Below, in pieces: positions 1 through 8,524 of a stretch of 64,000 nucleotides of DNA. The first letter of the stretch is position 1. Each line of letters begins with the position of its first letter. The notes below the pieces were generated by a model. It saw only the letters and a list, made by a program, of their open reading frames with translations, was not told the DNA's origin and made no database searches. The stretch is taken from positions 62,001 to 126,000 of the forward strand of contig NZ_SNXE01000010.1 of NCBI RefSeq assembly GCF_004362405.1, in the 5' to 3' direction. Position numbers and translations under genes: made by a program. Origin of the DNA: Roseateles asaccharophilus (GTDB taxonomy: Bacteria > Pseudomonadota > Gammaproteobacteria > Burkholderiales > Burkholderiaceae_C).

Positions 1-879
1 CAGGAAGGCCAGGTGCGCGCCGGCATGGCTGTAGCGCGGGGCCTGGAAGTCCCAGTCTTTGTCCTGCAGCAAGACCTGGACCTTGCCGCTGCGCAGCTCC
101 AGCTCGGCCAGGGCGTAGCAGTGGTCCAGACGCTTCTCGGCCGCGGGGTCGAAGGCAAAGATGATGCGCTTGCCGTCCGGCGAGATGTCGAAGGCGTTGG
201 CGTCCGGATCGGCGCGGGTGAGCTCGTAGTCCGTGCCCTCAAAGAGGTCCGTCACCTTGCCCGTGGCGGTGTCCAGCACATGCAGATGGGCCACACGGCC
301 CATGGGCAGGTTGTGGTCCCAGTAGCGGTAGAGCGACTCCTCGGTGACGTAGCCCGTCTCCTTGCGCTCCTTGAATTCCTTGTGCGCCTTGGCCTGGGCG
401 GCCGCGCCCTTGAGCTTGGGCCAGACCCAGGAGATGAAGGCGATGCGGCGGCCATCCGGGAACCACTTGAAGGCCTCCACGCCAGTGGTCACGGTGGCGG
501 CGCGGCGGGCCTCACCGCCGTCCGGCGCGATCAGGTAGAGCTGGGCTTCCTCGTCCTTGCTGCCTTCCTGCTCGCGGCGGGCGATGAAAGCGATCTGGTC
601 GCCCTTGGGGCTCCATTTGGGCTGGCCGTCCTTGTCGCCGGCCTGGGTCAGGGCACGCGGCGCACCGCCCAGGGTGGAGAGCAGCCAGAGCTGGGTCTGG
701 CTCTTGTTCTTCTCCATGGAGTAACGGGTCAGCGAGGCCACGGCCTGGGCGCCGTCCGGCGAGAGGCTGGGTGCGCCCACGCGCTCGACCTGCCACAGCG
801 CCTCCACATCGAAGGGCTTTTTGGCCGTGCTGGGGCTGGTCTTGCGGCTGGATTTCAACGGGGTTTGACGAGTTGCCAT
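1..879 (-). CDS. S9 family peptidase, N-terminal part (truncated by window edge)
   Basis: Only the first 293 codons lie in the window; the reading frame is still open at base 1, so the C-terminal alpha/beta-hydrolase domain is outside. The visible part is a beta-propeller of the prolyl oligopeptidase/acylaminoacyl-peptidase type: blades carry repeated SPDG-like turns at residues about 40 (SLSPDG), 90 (WSPKGDQIAF), 140 (FPDGRRIAF) and 226 (ISPDGKRIIF). Family members are serine peptidases that trim short peptides. No signal peptide is visible (MATRQTPLKSSRK), so a cytoplasmic enzyme is likely. The ATG at 879 overlaps the end of the upstream GNAT gene by 25 bases, the last link of an overlapping minus-strand operon. 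The catalytic Ser-Asp-His cannot be checked here. Confidence 0.85.
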   Translation of the reverse strand, partial: MATRQTPLKSSRKTSPSTAKKPFDVEALWQVERVGAPSLSPDGAQAVASLTRYSMEKNKSQTQLWLLSTLGGAPRALTQAGDKDGQPKWSPKGDQIAFIARREQEGSKDEEAQLYLIAPDGGEARRAATVTTGVEAFKWFPDGRRIAFISWVWPKLKGAAAQAKAHKEFKERKETGYVTEESLYRYWDHNLPMGRVAHLHVLDTATGKVTDLFEGTDYELTRADPDANAFDISPDGKRIIFAFDPAAEKRLDHCYALAELELRSGKVQVLLQDKDWDFQAPRYSHAGAHLAFL

Positions 880-1463
880 TGCAGATGGGTCTTGACGGTG
901 GGCCATTCGGGGGCGGTGATGCTGTAGACCGCGGTGTCGCGCAGGGTGCCGTCGGGCATGCGCAGATGGCTGCGCAGCACGCCGTCGAGCTGGGCGCCCA
1001 GGCGTTCGATGGCGCGGCGGCTGGCGGTGTTGAGGCGGTGGGTGCGGAACTCCACGGCGATGCAGTCCAGCTGCTCGAAGGCATGCTGAAGCAGCATCAA
1101 CTTGCACTCGGTGTTGAGCGCGCTGCGCTGCACGCGCGCGGCATACCAGGTGGAGCCGATCTCGACGCGGCGCTGGGCGTCGTCGATGTTCATGAAGCTG
1201 GTCATGCCCGCAATGCGGCCCTGGTCGTCAAAGACGGTGAAGGGCAGCATGCTGGCCTTGTCCTGCAGGCCCAGGCGGCGCTGGATCTCGGCGGCCATGC
1301 CCTCGGGATGCGGCACCGTGGTGTACCAGAGCTTCCAGAGTTCGCCGTCGCGCGCGGCGTCCTGCAGCCCGGCCTCATGGGCGGGGGAGAGCGGCTCCAG
1401 GCGTGCGTGCCGCCCCGTCAGCGAGACGGCTTGGCACAGGGCGGCTGCGGGCGGCTGCGTCAT
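855..1463 (-). CDS. GNAT family N-acetyltransferase (RimJ/RimL-like)
   Basis: A 202-residue protein starting MTQPPAAALCQ. The fold signature of the Acetyltransf_3/RimJ-RimL branch is visible: LTGRHARLEPLSPAHE near the N-terminus, IAGMTSFMNIDDAQRRVEIGSTWY in the middle, and the motif-B helix LNTASRRAIERLGAQLDG followed by DGTLRDTAVYSI. Such enzymes move an acetyl group from acetyl-CoA to an alpha-amine or small amine; the substrate cannot be predicted. The open frame extends upstream to 1550, but the ATG at 1463 forms an ATGA overlap with the stop of the preceding small membrane-protein gene, which decides the start. It also overlaps the downstream peptidase by 25 bases, so all are probably translated together. 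Confidence 0.88.
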   Translation of the reverse strand: MTQPPAAALCQAVSLTGRHARLEPLSPAHEAGLQDAARDGELWKLWYTTVPHPEGMAAEIQRRLGLQDKASMLPFTVFDDQGRIAGMTSFMNIDDAQRRVEIGSTWYAARVQRSALNTECKLMLLQHAFEQLDCIAVEFRTHRLNTASRRAIERLGAQLDGVLRSHLRMPDGTLRDTAVYSITAPEWPTVKTHLQWQLVKPR

Positions 1464-1669
1464 CTCAGCAGCAGCTTGCGCGCCAGCCAGCGCCCCAGGC
1501 CGCAGCCCAGCAGGATGAAGACCAGGCCGATCAGCTGCGGCAGCTGCCATTCGGTGGAGGCAATGAAGTCATAGCCCAGCAACTTGCCCAGCTGCCAGCC
1601 CCCCAGCGCGCCCAGGACAAAGCCCAGCGCGTCGGCCAGGCCCTGACGGAATTCCTGGCCGCCGCTCAT
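1460..1669 (-). CDS. small membrane protein, unknown function
   Basis: A 69-residue protein with two predicted hydrophobic stretches: residues about 10-32 (glycine-rich, ADALGFVLGALGGWQLGKLLG) and about 43-60 (LPQLIGLVFILLGCGLG), followed by a basic end (RWLARKLLLR) likely to sit in the cytoplasm. It overlaps the MoxR stop codon (ATGA at 1666-1669) and its own stop overlaps the GNAT start (ATGA at 1460-1463), so it is translationally coupled on both sides. I do not recognise a named family. The coupling argues that it is a real gene despite its size. Confidence 0.75.
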   Translation of the reverse strand: MSGGQEFRQGLADALGFVLGALGGWQLGKLLGYDFIASTEWQLPQLIGLVFILLGCGLGRWLARKLLLR

Positions 1670-2508
1670 CGGTTGCGGCTCTGCATGAAGACCAGCTTCT
1701 CGAACAGGGTCAGGTCTTGCTCGTTCTTGAGCAGGGCGCCGACCAGGGGCGGGATGCTGACCTTGTCCTCACCGCTGTGCAGGGCCTCGACCGGGATGTC
1801 CTCGGCCAGCAGCAGCTTGAGCCAGTCCAGCAGCTCGCTGGTGGAGGGCTTCTTCTTCAGCCCCGGCAGATTGCGCACATCGAAGAAGGTCTTGAGCGCG
1901 GCGGCCAGCAGCTCCTTCTTCAGGCCGGGGAAGTGCACGTCCACGATCTGCTGCATGGTGGCGGCGTCGGGGAACTTGATGAAGTGGAAGAAGCAGCGGC
2001 GCAGAAAGGCGTCCGGCAGCTCCTTCTCGTTGTTGGAGGTGATGAAGACCAGGGGCCGATGCTTGGCCTTGATCAGCTGGCGCGTCTCGTAGCAGTAGAA
2101 CTCCATGCGGTCGAGTTCGCGCAGCAGGTCGTTGGGGAACTCGATGTCGGCCTTGTCGATCTCGTCGATCAGCAGGGCCACGGGCCGCTCGGCCTCGAAG
2201 GCCTGCCAGAGCACGCCCTTGACGATGTAGTTGTGGATGTCCTTGACCTTCTCGTCCCCGAGCTGGGAGTCGCGCAGGCGGCTCACCGCGTCGTACTCGT
2301 ACAGACCTTGCTGGGCCTTGGTCGTGCTCTTCACATGCCATTGCAGCAGGGGCAGACCCAGGGACTGGGCCACTTCCTCGGCCAGCATGGTCTTGCCGGT
2401 ACCGGGCTCGCCCTTGACCAGCAGGGGGCGCTTGAGGGTGATGGCGGCGTTCACCGCCAGCATCAGATCGGCCGTGGCCACGTACTGCTGGGAACCTTGA
2501 AACTTCAT
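1666..2508 (-). CDS. MoxR-family AAA+ ATPase
   Basis: A 280-residue AAA+ ATPase of the MoxR type. Walker A is GEPGTGKT at about residue 34, Walker B is ALLIDEIDKAD at about 112, and a sensor-1 segment PLVFITSNNEKELPDAFLRRC follows. MoxR proteins are ATP-driven chaperone-like factors that mature or insert cofactors into partner complexes, usually with a von Willebrand factor A partner; none is visible here. Three in-frame ATGs (2526, 2517, 2508) are possible; 2508 (MKFQGSQQYVATADLM) gives the usual family length and start and has GGAA upstream. It heads the overlapping operon with the small membrane protein, GNAT and S9 peptidase. Confidence 0.92.
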   Translation of the reverse strand: MKFQGSQQYVATADLMLAVNAAITLKRPLLVKGEPGTGKTMLAEEVAQSLGLPLLQWHVKSTTKAQQGLYEYDAVSRLRDSQLGDEKVKDIHNYIVKGVLWQAFEAERPVALLIDEIDKADIEFPNDLLRELDRMEFYCYETRQLIKAKHRPLVFITSNNEKELPDAFLRRCFFHFIKFPDAATMQQIVDVHFPGLKKELLAAALKTFFDVRNLPGLKKKPSTSELLDWLKLLLAEDIPVEALHSGEDKVSIPPLVGALLKNEQDLTLFEKLVFMQSRNR

Positions 2509-2565
2509 GTTTTCCATCAAAGACATCCGGGGCCGCCCCAGTATAAGAGGCGCTGCAGCCCCCCC

Positions 2566-2571
2566 TACAAT
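2566..2571 (+). promoter_or_regulatory. candidate -10 element for the cytochrome c4 gene
   Basis: TACAAT in the context CCTACAATCGG, 53 bases before the cytochrome start. The same TA(C/G)AATC form occurs before fadB, ppa and the thrS leader in this window. No good -35 hexamer is seen at 16-18 bases. Confidence 0.35.
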
Positions 2572-2624
2572 CGGCAACGCAACGATTGCAGGCCGTAGTA
2601 GTACAACAACCGATTCTGGGGACT

Positions 2625-3272
2625 ATGAAGAAACTTCTGCAGATCTCGCTCGCCTTGACCGCTCTGGCAGGCGCCAGCACCATGGCCCTCGCCCAGGATG
2701 TGGCGGCGGGACAGAAGAAGGTGGCCATGTGCATTGGCTGCCATGGCATCCCGGGCTACCAGTCCAGCTTCCCCGAGGTTTACAAGGTGCCCATGATCTC
2801 GGGCCAAAACGCCAAGTACATCGTGGCCTCGCTCTCGGCTTATGCCAAGGGGGAGCGCAAGCACCCCACCATGCGCGGCATCGCCCTGAGCCTGTCCGAT
2901 CAGGACATGGCCGATATCGCGGCCTTCTATGAGCAGCATGGCAAGGGCGCTCCCGCGCCCGAGCAGGTGCGCGAGCCCAGTGCCCAGGTCAAGGAACTGC
3001 TGAACAAGGGGGCCTGCATCTCCTGCCACGGTGCCAATTTCAGCAAGCCCATCGATGGCAGCTACCCCAAGATTGCCGGCCAGCATGCCGACTATCTCTA
3101 TGCGGCCCTGAAGTCCTACCAGGCTGAGGGTAATCCCGTGGTGGGCCGCAGCAACGCCATCATGGCCGGTCAGGTCAAGCAGTTCAGCACGGCCGAGCTC
3201 AAGGCCATGGCGGCCTATCTGGCCTCCTTGCCGGGCGAGCTCAAGACGGTGCCCCAGAGCCGCCTGCGCTGA
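2625..3272 (+). CDS. diheme cytochrome c4-type protein
   Basis: A 215-residue exported c-type cytochrome. The start at 2625 gives a classic signal peptide (MKKLLQISLALTALAGASTMALA, cleavage after about residue 23) and has GGGG 4 bases upstream; an open extension to 2586 is rejected. Two heme-binding motifs, CIGCH (36-40) and CISCH (131-135), lie in two similar halves, as in cytochrome c4. These proteins carry electrons in the periplasm from the bc1 complex to terminal oxidases. It is divergent from the MoxR operon and followed by a strong terminator, so it is probably monocistronic. Confidence 0.93.
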   Translation: MKKLLQISLALTALAGASTMALAQDVAAGQKKVAMCIGCHGIPGYQSSFPEVYKVPMISGQNAKYIVASLSAYAKGERKHPTMRGIALSLSDQDMADIAAFYEQHGKGAPAPEQVREPSAQVKELLNKGACISCHGANFSKPIDGSYPKIAGQHADYLYAALKSYQAEGNPVVGRSNAIMAGQVKQFSTAELKAMAAYLASLPGELKTVPQSRLR

Positions 3273-3298
3273 GACTCACGCGCTCGCAGCGCGCACAA

Positions 3299-3322
3299 AG
3301 CCGCCATGAGGCGGCTTTTTTT
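3299..3322 (+). terminator. Rho-independent terminator after cytochrome c4
   Basis: Stem AGCCGCC / GGCGGCT (7 bp) with loop ATGA, followed by a run of seven T (3316-3322), 27 bases after the cytochrome stop. Confidence 0.9.
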
Positions 3323-3397
3323 GCGCTGATGCTTAGCCGCCGCTGAGCGCTGCGACGATACTGCGTGGCGTCCGTGCCGCCGGACAATTGCTTGACC

Positions 3398-4621
3398 ATG
3401 CTGAAGAAGATCCCGACCCCGCAAGTCCGACTGGGCATGTATATCCAGGCCCTGGAAGGTTCCTGGCTTTCACATCCCTTCTGGAAGACCCGCTTCGTGC
3501 TGACGGACCAGGCCGATCTGGACGCGCTGCACGCCAGCGGCGTGCCGGCCGTCATCATCGATGTGAGCCTCGGTTGTGATGTCGCGGCTGCGGTGGCTGC
3601 GCCCGCCCCGCCGCACCAGGCGCAAGCACCCCGCGACCTGCCGCCGGCGGAGCCGGCGTCTGGCCAGGCGCCTCGCCTGAGCATGGCGGAGGAAGTGGCC
3701 CGCGCCGCCCAACTGGTCAATCGCTCGCGGCAGGCCGTGATCAGCCTGTTCGGCGAGGCGCGCCTGGGGCGTGCCATCGATACCGAGCAATGCCTGCCCC
3801 TGGTGGAGGATGTGGCCAATTCCGTGGCGCGCAATCCCAGCGCCCTGATCAGCCTGGCCCGGCTCAAGACCAAGGACGACTACACCTATATGCATTCGGT
3901 GGCCGTCTGCGCCCTGATGGTGGCCCTGGCCCGCCAGATGGGCCTGGACGAGACCCAGACCCGGGAAGCCGGCCTGGCCGGCCTTCTGCACGATGTGGGC
4001 AAGATGATGATGCCCCTGGAGGTGCTGAACAAGCCGGGCGCGCTGACCGACCCCGAGTTTGCCGTCATGCGCACCCACCCCGAGCGGGGCTACGAAGCCT
4101 TGCGCGAGGGCGGCAAGGTGTCCGAGCCGGTGCTGGACGTGTGCCTGCATCACCACGAGAAGATGGACGGCAGCGGCTACCCCAAGAAGCTCCGCGGCGA
4201 TCAGATCAGCCTGCTGGCGCGCATGGGGGCGGTCTGCGATGTCTACGACGCCATCACCTCCAATCGCCCCTACAAGACGGCCTGGGATCCGGCCGGCTCC
4301 ATCCAGCGCATGGCCCAGTGGCAGGGGCATTTCGACCCCTTGGTGTTCCAGAACTTCGTCAAGAGCGTGGGCATCTTCCCCGTGGGCACCCTGGTCAAGC
4401 TGGCCTCGGGACGCCTGGCCGTGGTGGTGGACCAGAATCCCGCCAATCTGGTGGCACCCATGGTGCGGGTGTTCTATTCCACGCGCTCCAAGATGCCCAT
4501 TCCCGTGCAGCTGCTGGACCTCTCCCAAGCCAGCAGCAATGACAAGATCGTGAGCCGCGAGGCCCCGCAGGACTGGGGTTTCAAGCAGCTCGACGAGTTC
4601 TGGTCCAAGCCGGCCGCCTGA
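3398..4621 (+). CDS. HD-GYP domain protein with DUF3391 N-terminus
   Basis: A 407-residue protein. Residues 1-60 (MLKKIPTPQVRLGMYIQALEGSW...) match the DUF3391 region that commonly precedes HD-GYP domains. A low-complexity Ala/Pro linker (62-92) follows. The HD-GYP domain has HDVGKMMMP at 198-206 and HHHEKMDGSGYP at 251-262, so both the metal-binding HD pair and the GYP signature are intact. Known HD-GYP enzymes hydrolyse cyclic di-GMP to GMP or pGpG, lowering biofilm and raising motility. No receiver or membrane segment is present, so the input is unknown. The ATG at 3398 is preferred over an upstream frame extension because homologues begin MLKKI. Confidence 0.92.
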   Translation: MLKKIPTPQVRLGMYIQALEGSWLSHPFWKTRFVLTDQADLDALHASGVPAVIIDVSLGCDVAAAVAAPAPPHQAQAPRDLPPAEPASGQAPRLSMAEEVARAAQLVNRSRQAVISLFGEARLGRAIDTEQCLPLVEDVANSVARNPSALISLARLKTKDDYTYMHSVAVCALMVALARQMGLDETQTREAGLAGLLHDVGKMMMPLEVLNKPGALTDPEFAVMRTHPERGYEALREGGKVSEPVLDVCLHHHEKMDGSGYPKKLRGDQISLLARMGAVCDVYDAITSNRPYKTAWDPAGSIQRMAQWQGHFDPLVFQNFVKSVGIFPVGTLVKLASGRLAVVVDQNPANLVAPMVRVFYSTRSKMPIPVQLLDLSQASSNDKIVSREAPQDWGFKQLDEFWSKPAA

Positions 4622-4730
4622 GGGGCTGGCCCGACTCCGTACAAGCCCCATCAGGTGAATCCCCGCCCCCGTGGCGTGAGGGCGCTTCCTACACTCGCGC
4701 CACCACTGCCACGATCGCTGGGAGATTTTG

Positions 4731-6326
4731 ATGATTCGCCTGAAGACGTCCTGCCAAAGCCTTTTTGCCCTCAGCCTGCTGGCTGCGGCCTGCCTGGCCC
4801 AGGCCCAGACCCTGCGCTGGGCCAGCCAGGGTGATCCGCAGACCATGGACCCGCACTCTCAGAACGAGAGCATGACCAATATGATCAATGGTCAGGTCTA
4901 TGAGCGCCTGGTCAAGCGGGACCGCAACCTGAACATCGTGCCGGGTCTTGCCACCGAGTGGAGCCAGACCGGCCCCATGACCTGGCGCTTCAAGCTGCGC
5001 CCCGGCGTGAAGTTCCATGATGGCTCGGCCTTCACCGCCGATGATGTGGTCTATTCCATCAATCGCGCCAAGGAGCCGACCTCCCAGGTCGCGGTCTACG
5101 CCAATGCGCTGGGCACCCCCAAGAAGATCGATGATCTGACGGTCGAGTTCCAGCTCAGCACGCCCAATCCCATCTTCCTCCAGCATCTGGATTCGATGTG
5201 GATGATGAGCAAGTCCTGGAGCGAGAAGAACAAGGCCACCAAGCCGCTGGACTTCAAGAACAAGGAAGAGGCCTTCACCAGCCGCAACAGCAACGGCACC
5301 GGCCCCTACATCCTGGTCACCCGCGAACCCGGCGTGAAGACGGTCTACAAGCGCAACCCCAACTGGTGGGGCAAGTTCGAGGGCAATGTCCAGGAGATCG
5401 TGTTCACGCCCATCTCCAACGATGCCACCCGCCTGGCGGCCCTGGTGTCGGGCGAGATCGACTTCGTGCTGGACCCCGCGCCGCGCGATGTGCCCCGCCT
5501 GCGCAACACGCAGGGCGTGAAGATCGTGGATGGCCCCGAGAACCGCGTGGTCTTCATCGGCATGGATCAGGCGCGCGACCAGCTGCTCTACGGCAAGGCC
5601 CCTGGCGACAAGAATCCCTTCAAGGATCAGCGCGTCCGCAAGGCGCTCTACCAGGCCATCGATGTCGAGACCATGCGCACCAAGCTCATGAACGGCTTGA
5701 GCGTGCCCACCGGTGGCCTCACGCCCTCGCCCCTGGGCTCTTACAACGACCCGGCCATCGAGAACCGCTATCCCTTCGATATTGCCGCGGCGCGCAAGCT
5801 CATGGCGGACGCCGGCTATGCCGACGGCTTCGAGGTCACGCTGGACTGCCCCAACAACCGCTATATCAACGACGAGGAGATCTGCCTGGCCCTGGCTACC
5901 ATGTGGGCCCAGCTCAAGGTCAAGGTCAAGGTCAATGCCATGCCGCGCGTGACCTATTTCCCCAAGCTGGAGAAGCTCGATACCAGCATGTACATGCTGG
6001 GTTGGGGCGGCGCCATCACCGATGCCGAGACCACGCTGACCCCGGTGCTGCGCAACCGCGGCGAGAAGGGCGTGGGCTCCTACAACTACGGTAATTCGCG
6101 CAATGACAAGTTCGACCAGCTGGCCGCCCAGAGCAGCGTGGAGGTCGATCCCAAGAAGCGCGAACAGCTGATCAAGGCGGCCCTGGGTGAGTACAAGGAG
6201 CAGGTCCATGTGATTCCCCTGCACCGCCAGATGATCCCCTGGGCCGCGCGCAGCAATGTGAGCGTGGTCCACCGCGCCGACAACTGGTTCGAGGTGGCCT
6301 GGGTCAATATCGGCGCCAAGCCCTGA
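4731..6326 (+). CDS. ABC transporter substrate-binding protein, family 5
   Basis: A 531-residue periplasmic solute-binding protein of the DppA/OppA type. The ATG at 4731 has GGGAG 6 bases upstream and starts a signal peptide (MIRLKTSCQSLFALSLLAAACLAQA). Family landmarks: TLRWASQGDPQTMDPHSQNES just after the signal, LAGEW-like LATEWSQTGPMTWRFKLRPGVKFHDGSAFTADDVVYSINR, and NGTGPYILVTREPGVKTVYKRNPNWWG. Family members bind di/oligopeptides, nickel, glutathione or other solutes. No permease or ATPase gene lies next to it, so it is an orphan component, and the ligand cannot be predicted. It is followed by a GC-rich hairpin, so it is probably a single-gene transcript. Confidence 0.92.
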   Translation: MIRLKTSCQSLFALSLLAAACLAQAQTLRWASQGDPQTMDPHSQNESMTNMINGQVYERLVKRDRNLNIVPGLATEWSQTGPMTWRFKLRPGVKFHDGSAFTADDVVYSINRAKEPTSQVAVYANALGTPKKIDDLTVEFQLSTPNPIFLQHLDSMWMMSKSWSEKNKATKPLDFKNKEEAFTSRNSNGTGPYILVTREPGVKTVYKRNPNWWGKFEGNVQEIVFTPISNDATRLAALVSGEIDFVLDPAPRDVPRLRNTQGVKIVDGPENRVVFIGMDQARDQLLYGKAPGDKNPFKDQRVRKALYQAIDVETMRTKLMNGLSVPTGGLTPSPLGSYNDPAIENRYPFDIAAARKLMADAGYADGFEVTLDCPNNRYINDEEICLALATMWAQLKVKVKVNAMPRVTYFPKLEKLDTSMYMLGWGGAITDAETTLTPVLRNRGEKGVGSYNYGNSRNDKFDQLAAQSSVEVDPKKREQLIKAALGEYKEQVHVIPLHRQMIPWAARSNVSVVHRADNWFEVAWVNIGAKP

Positions 6327-6335
6327 GCGGCCGGG

Positions 6336-6362
6336 GCGGGCCCGGGGAGTAGGGCCCGCTTT
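6336..6362 (+). terminator. GC-rich terminator-like hairpin after the solute-binding protein
   Basis: Perfect 8-bp stem GCGGGCCC / GGGCCCGC with an 8-base loop, followed only by TTT, so the U-tract is weak. It begins 9 bases after the stop codon. Confidence 0.6.
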
Positions 6363-6388
6363 GCGCCCCTGATGCGGGTTTTGGAGGA

Positions 6389-6425
6389 CGGCATGGCTGG
6401 CGATACTGCCCAGCCATGCCGTTTT
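6389..6425 (+). terminator. perfect 12-bp inverted repeat with T-run before the lipoprotein gene
   Basis: CGGCATGGCTGG (6389-6400) pairs exactly with CCAGCCATGCCG (6410-6421) across a 9-base loop and is followed by TTTT. It looks like a second terminator of the upstream gene, but it ends only 15 bases before the chosen start of the lipoprotein gene, so it could also shape translation or act as an attenuator of that gene. Confidence 0.6.
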
Positions 6426-6439
6426 GCTTTGCGCCTCCC

Positions 6440-8428
6440 ATGAAGTCCACTCCGTCTTGCTCGCCAGTCCTCCGTTCCAGGTCTGCCGCGCCGCGCCGCG
6501 CCGGCACCGGGGCCAGTCTGTTGCTGCTGCTGGCGCTGGCGGCCTGCGGGGGCGGCGGCGGGGATAGCGGCACCGAGAGCGGCAGCGGTGGCAGCACCGT
6601 CAGCGAATCCACCCTCAGCGGCGTGGCCGCCGTGGGAGCGCCGCTGGGCGGGGCGCAGATCAGCGTCATCGACGCGCAGGGTAAGACCCTGGGCCAGGCC
6701 ACGGCCCACCCGGTGGAGGGCAGCTACAGCCTCAAGCTCAGCGGCAGTCTGAGCGCGCCCCTGATGGTGCAGGCGCGCGGCGTGGATGCCAGCGGTCAGC
6801 CCCAGCTGCTGCACTCCAGCGTGCCCAAGGCGGCACAGGCCATGGTGGCCCATGTCACGCCCCTGACCCAGGCGGTCACGGCCCTGGCCCTGGGCGCGGA
6901 GCCGGCCGGCGTCTTTGCCAAGGGCAGCGAAAGCGCCAGCACCTTGGCCGGCCTGGCCCAGAGCGTGGCGGCGGCCGACTTTCTCAAGACCCTGATCAAG
7001 GCCCAGTTCACCGATCTCAAGATCACGGACACCAGCAAGTTCGACCTCCTGGCCGAGGCCGGCTTTGCGGCCAACAAGGGCAGCCACGATCTGCTGCTGG
7101 AGAGCCTGCGCGTGGGTCTGGGGCGCAGCGCCCAGGGCGCCAGCGAGCTGCAGCTGGCCAACAAGTTTCTGCCCGGCGCGCCCTATGAGGTGCGCATCGA
7201 TCTGGCCCTGGCGCGCGCGGAGCTGGCCAAGACCAGCGGCGCCGCGCCGGCCAATGCCATCACCAGCACGCTCAAGGCCACGACCAGCGCCACCGGCGTG
7301 CTGCCCAATCTGGGCCAGATCGATGAGCTGGGCGTGGCCCTGAACAAGCTCATCGCCCAGGGCGCCGACGCCGCCACGCTGCAGGCCTATGCCGGCCTGG
7401 CCAGCTATGACAAGCACAACGGGCGCAGCAAGGCCGAGCTGGCCACGCTGCTGGCCGGCTACGCCAGCAAGAACTGGCAGCTGGGGCGCTTTTATGTGCT
7501 GGGCTGCGCGGATGACACGGTGAGCCAGGGCAATTGCAACCGCGTGCTGGTCTCGGCCCCGGTCAGCGACAGCAGCGGCACCGTGGTCGATCAGTTCAGC
7601 GACGCCCTGAGCTACAACAAGAGCGCCGCCACCGGGGTACCCAAATGGGGCCTGATCGGCAACGGCAAGCGCCTGGAGTTCCGCGTCCAGCCCCTGGCCT
7701 GGCTGTCGCTGGAGGCCGATGGCAGCACCAGCAGCGGCCTGAGCGCCGGCAATCCCAGCCAGGGCGTGCAGCTGCTGGTGCAGGCGCAGACCGCGGCCGG
7801 CACCGCCTTGCTGGACAAGGCCACGGTGCAGACGCCCGGCGGCTTCAGCATTCCCCTGGCCTATTGCCAGCAGCGCTGGCTGTGCATCAGCCCCACGGCC
7901 GGTGCCTCCAGCGCGGTCTCCAGCGGCCCGGTGGCAGACACCTTGCTGCAGCCCGCCATCCTGGGGTGGCTGGGCAGTGCCGACACCTTGCGCAATGCCA
8001 AGTACCTGGCCAGCTTCACGCTCGGTGGCACCACCGAGATCCAGCCCACCTGGTTGCGCCATGAGCTGAGCAGCACGGCGCCCGCGGCCAGCCGCTTTCC
8101 CGTGCTGGACGGCGTGTCCGCCAGTGCGGTGCTGAGTGCCTCCAGCTTGCAGGCGGGGGCCAGCCTGGCCTGGTCCACCTGGGCCAAGGCCAATCCGGAT
8201 CTGCGCCTGAGCCTGGTGCGGACCGTGCTGGTGCTCGCTGGCTCTGCCGGCACAAGGGTGCAGGAGTTCCGCCCCGCGGCCGCGGTGGGCGGCAGCACGC
8301 TCAGCTTGCCGGCGGGCGCCTACACCCTGCCCACCGGCAGCGGCAGCGCCCAGGCTTATGAGCTGTGGCTGCGCGCCCAGGACGGCGCTGGTCGCATCTA
8401 CGACACCCGCTACCGCGTGCAGCCCTGA
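6440..8428 (+). CDS. large secreted lipoprotein, unknown function
   Basis: A 662-residue protein starting MKSTPSCSPV. A long basic n-region and hydrophobic core lead to a lipobox LALAAC with the acceptor Cys at residue 36, followed by a Gly/Ser-rich tether (CGGGGGDSGTESGSGGS). Residues about 55-110 (LSGVAAVGAPLGGAQISVIDAQGKTLGQATAHPVEGSYSLKL) look like a carboxypeptidase-regulatory-like beta-sandwich. The rest is Ala/Ser/Leu-rich with no motif I recognise. Expected location is the outer membrane or cell surface. An in-frame start at 6416 exists, but it falls inside the 3' arm of the 12-bp inverted repeat; 6440 gives the normal lipoprotein signal. Cargo-like surface or adhesin-associated function is only a guess. 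Confidence 0.8.
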   Translation: MKSTPSCSPVLRSRSAAPRRAGTGASLLLLLALAACGGGGGDSGTESGSGGSTVSESTLSGVAAVGAPLGGAQISVIDAQGKTLGQATAHPVEGSYSLKLSGSLSAPLMVQARGVDASGQPQLLHSSVPKAAQAMVAHVTPLTQAVTALALGAEPAGVFAKGSESASTLAGLAQSVAAADFLKTLIKAQFTDLKITDTSKFDLLAEAGFAANKGSHDLLLESLRVGLGRSAQGASELQLANKFLPGAPYEVRIDLALARAELAKTSGAAPANAITSTLKATTSATGVLPNLGQIDELGVALNKLIAQGADAATLQAYAGLASYDKHNGRSKAELATLLAGYASKNWQLGRFYVLGCADDTVSQGNCNRVLVSAPVSDSSGTVVDQFSDALSYNKSAATGVPKWGLIGNGKRLEFRVQPLAWLSLEADGSTSSGLSAGNPSQGVQLLVQAQTAAGTALLDKATVQTPGGFSIPLAYCQQRWLCISPTAGASSAVSSGPVADTLLQPAILGWLGSADTLRNAKYLASFTLGGTTEIQPTWLRHELSSTAPAASRFPVLDGVSASAVLSASSLQAGASLAWSTWAKANPDLRLSLVRTVLVLAGSAGTRVQEFRPAAAVGGSTLSLPAGAYTLPTGSGSAQAYELWLRAQDGAGRIYDTRYRVQP

Positions 8429-8524
8429 GTTGCATTCGCTTGCAAGCCCGAGCCGGCCTCATGCCGTCCGGGCTGGCCTGAGCGGGGACAATTCGCAGCC
8501 CTTGTATTGCCGATTTTTCCCAGT

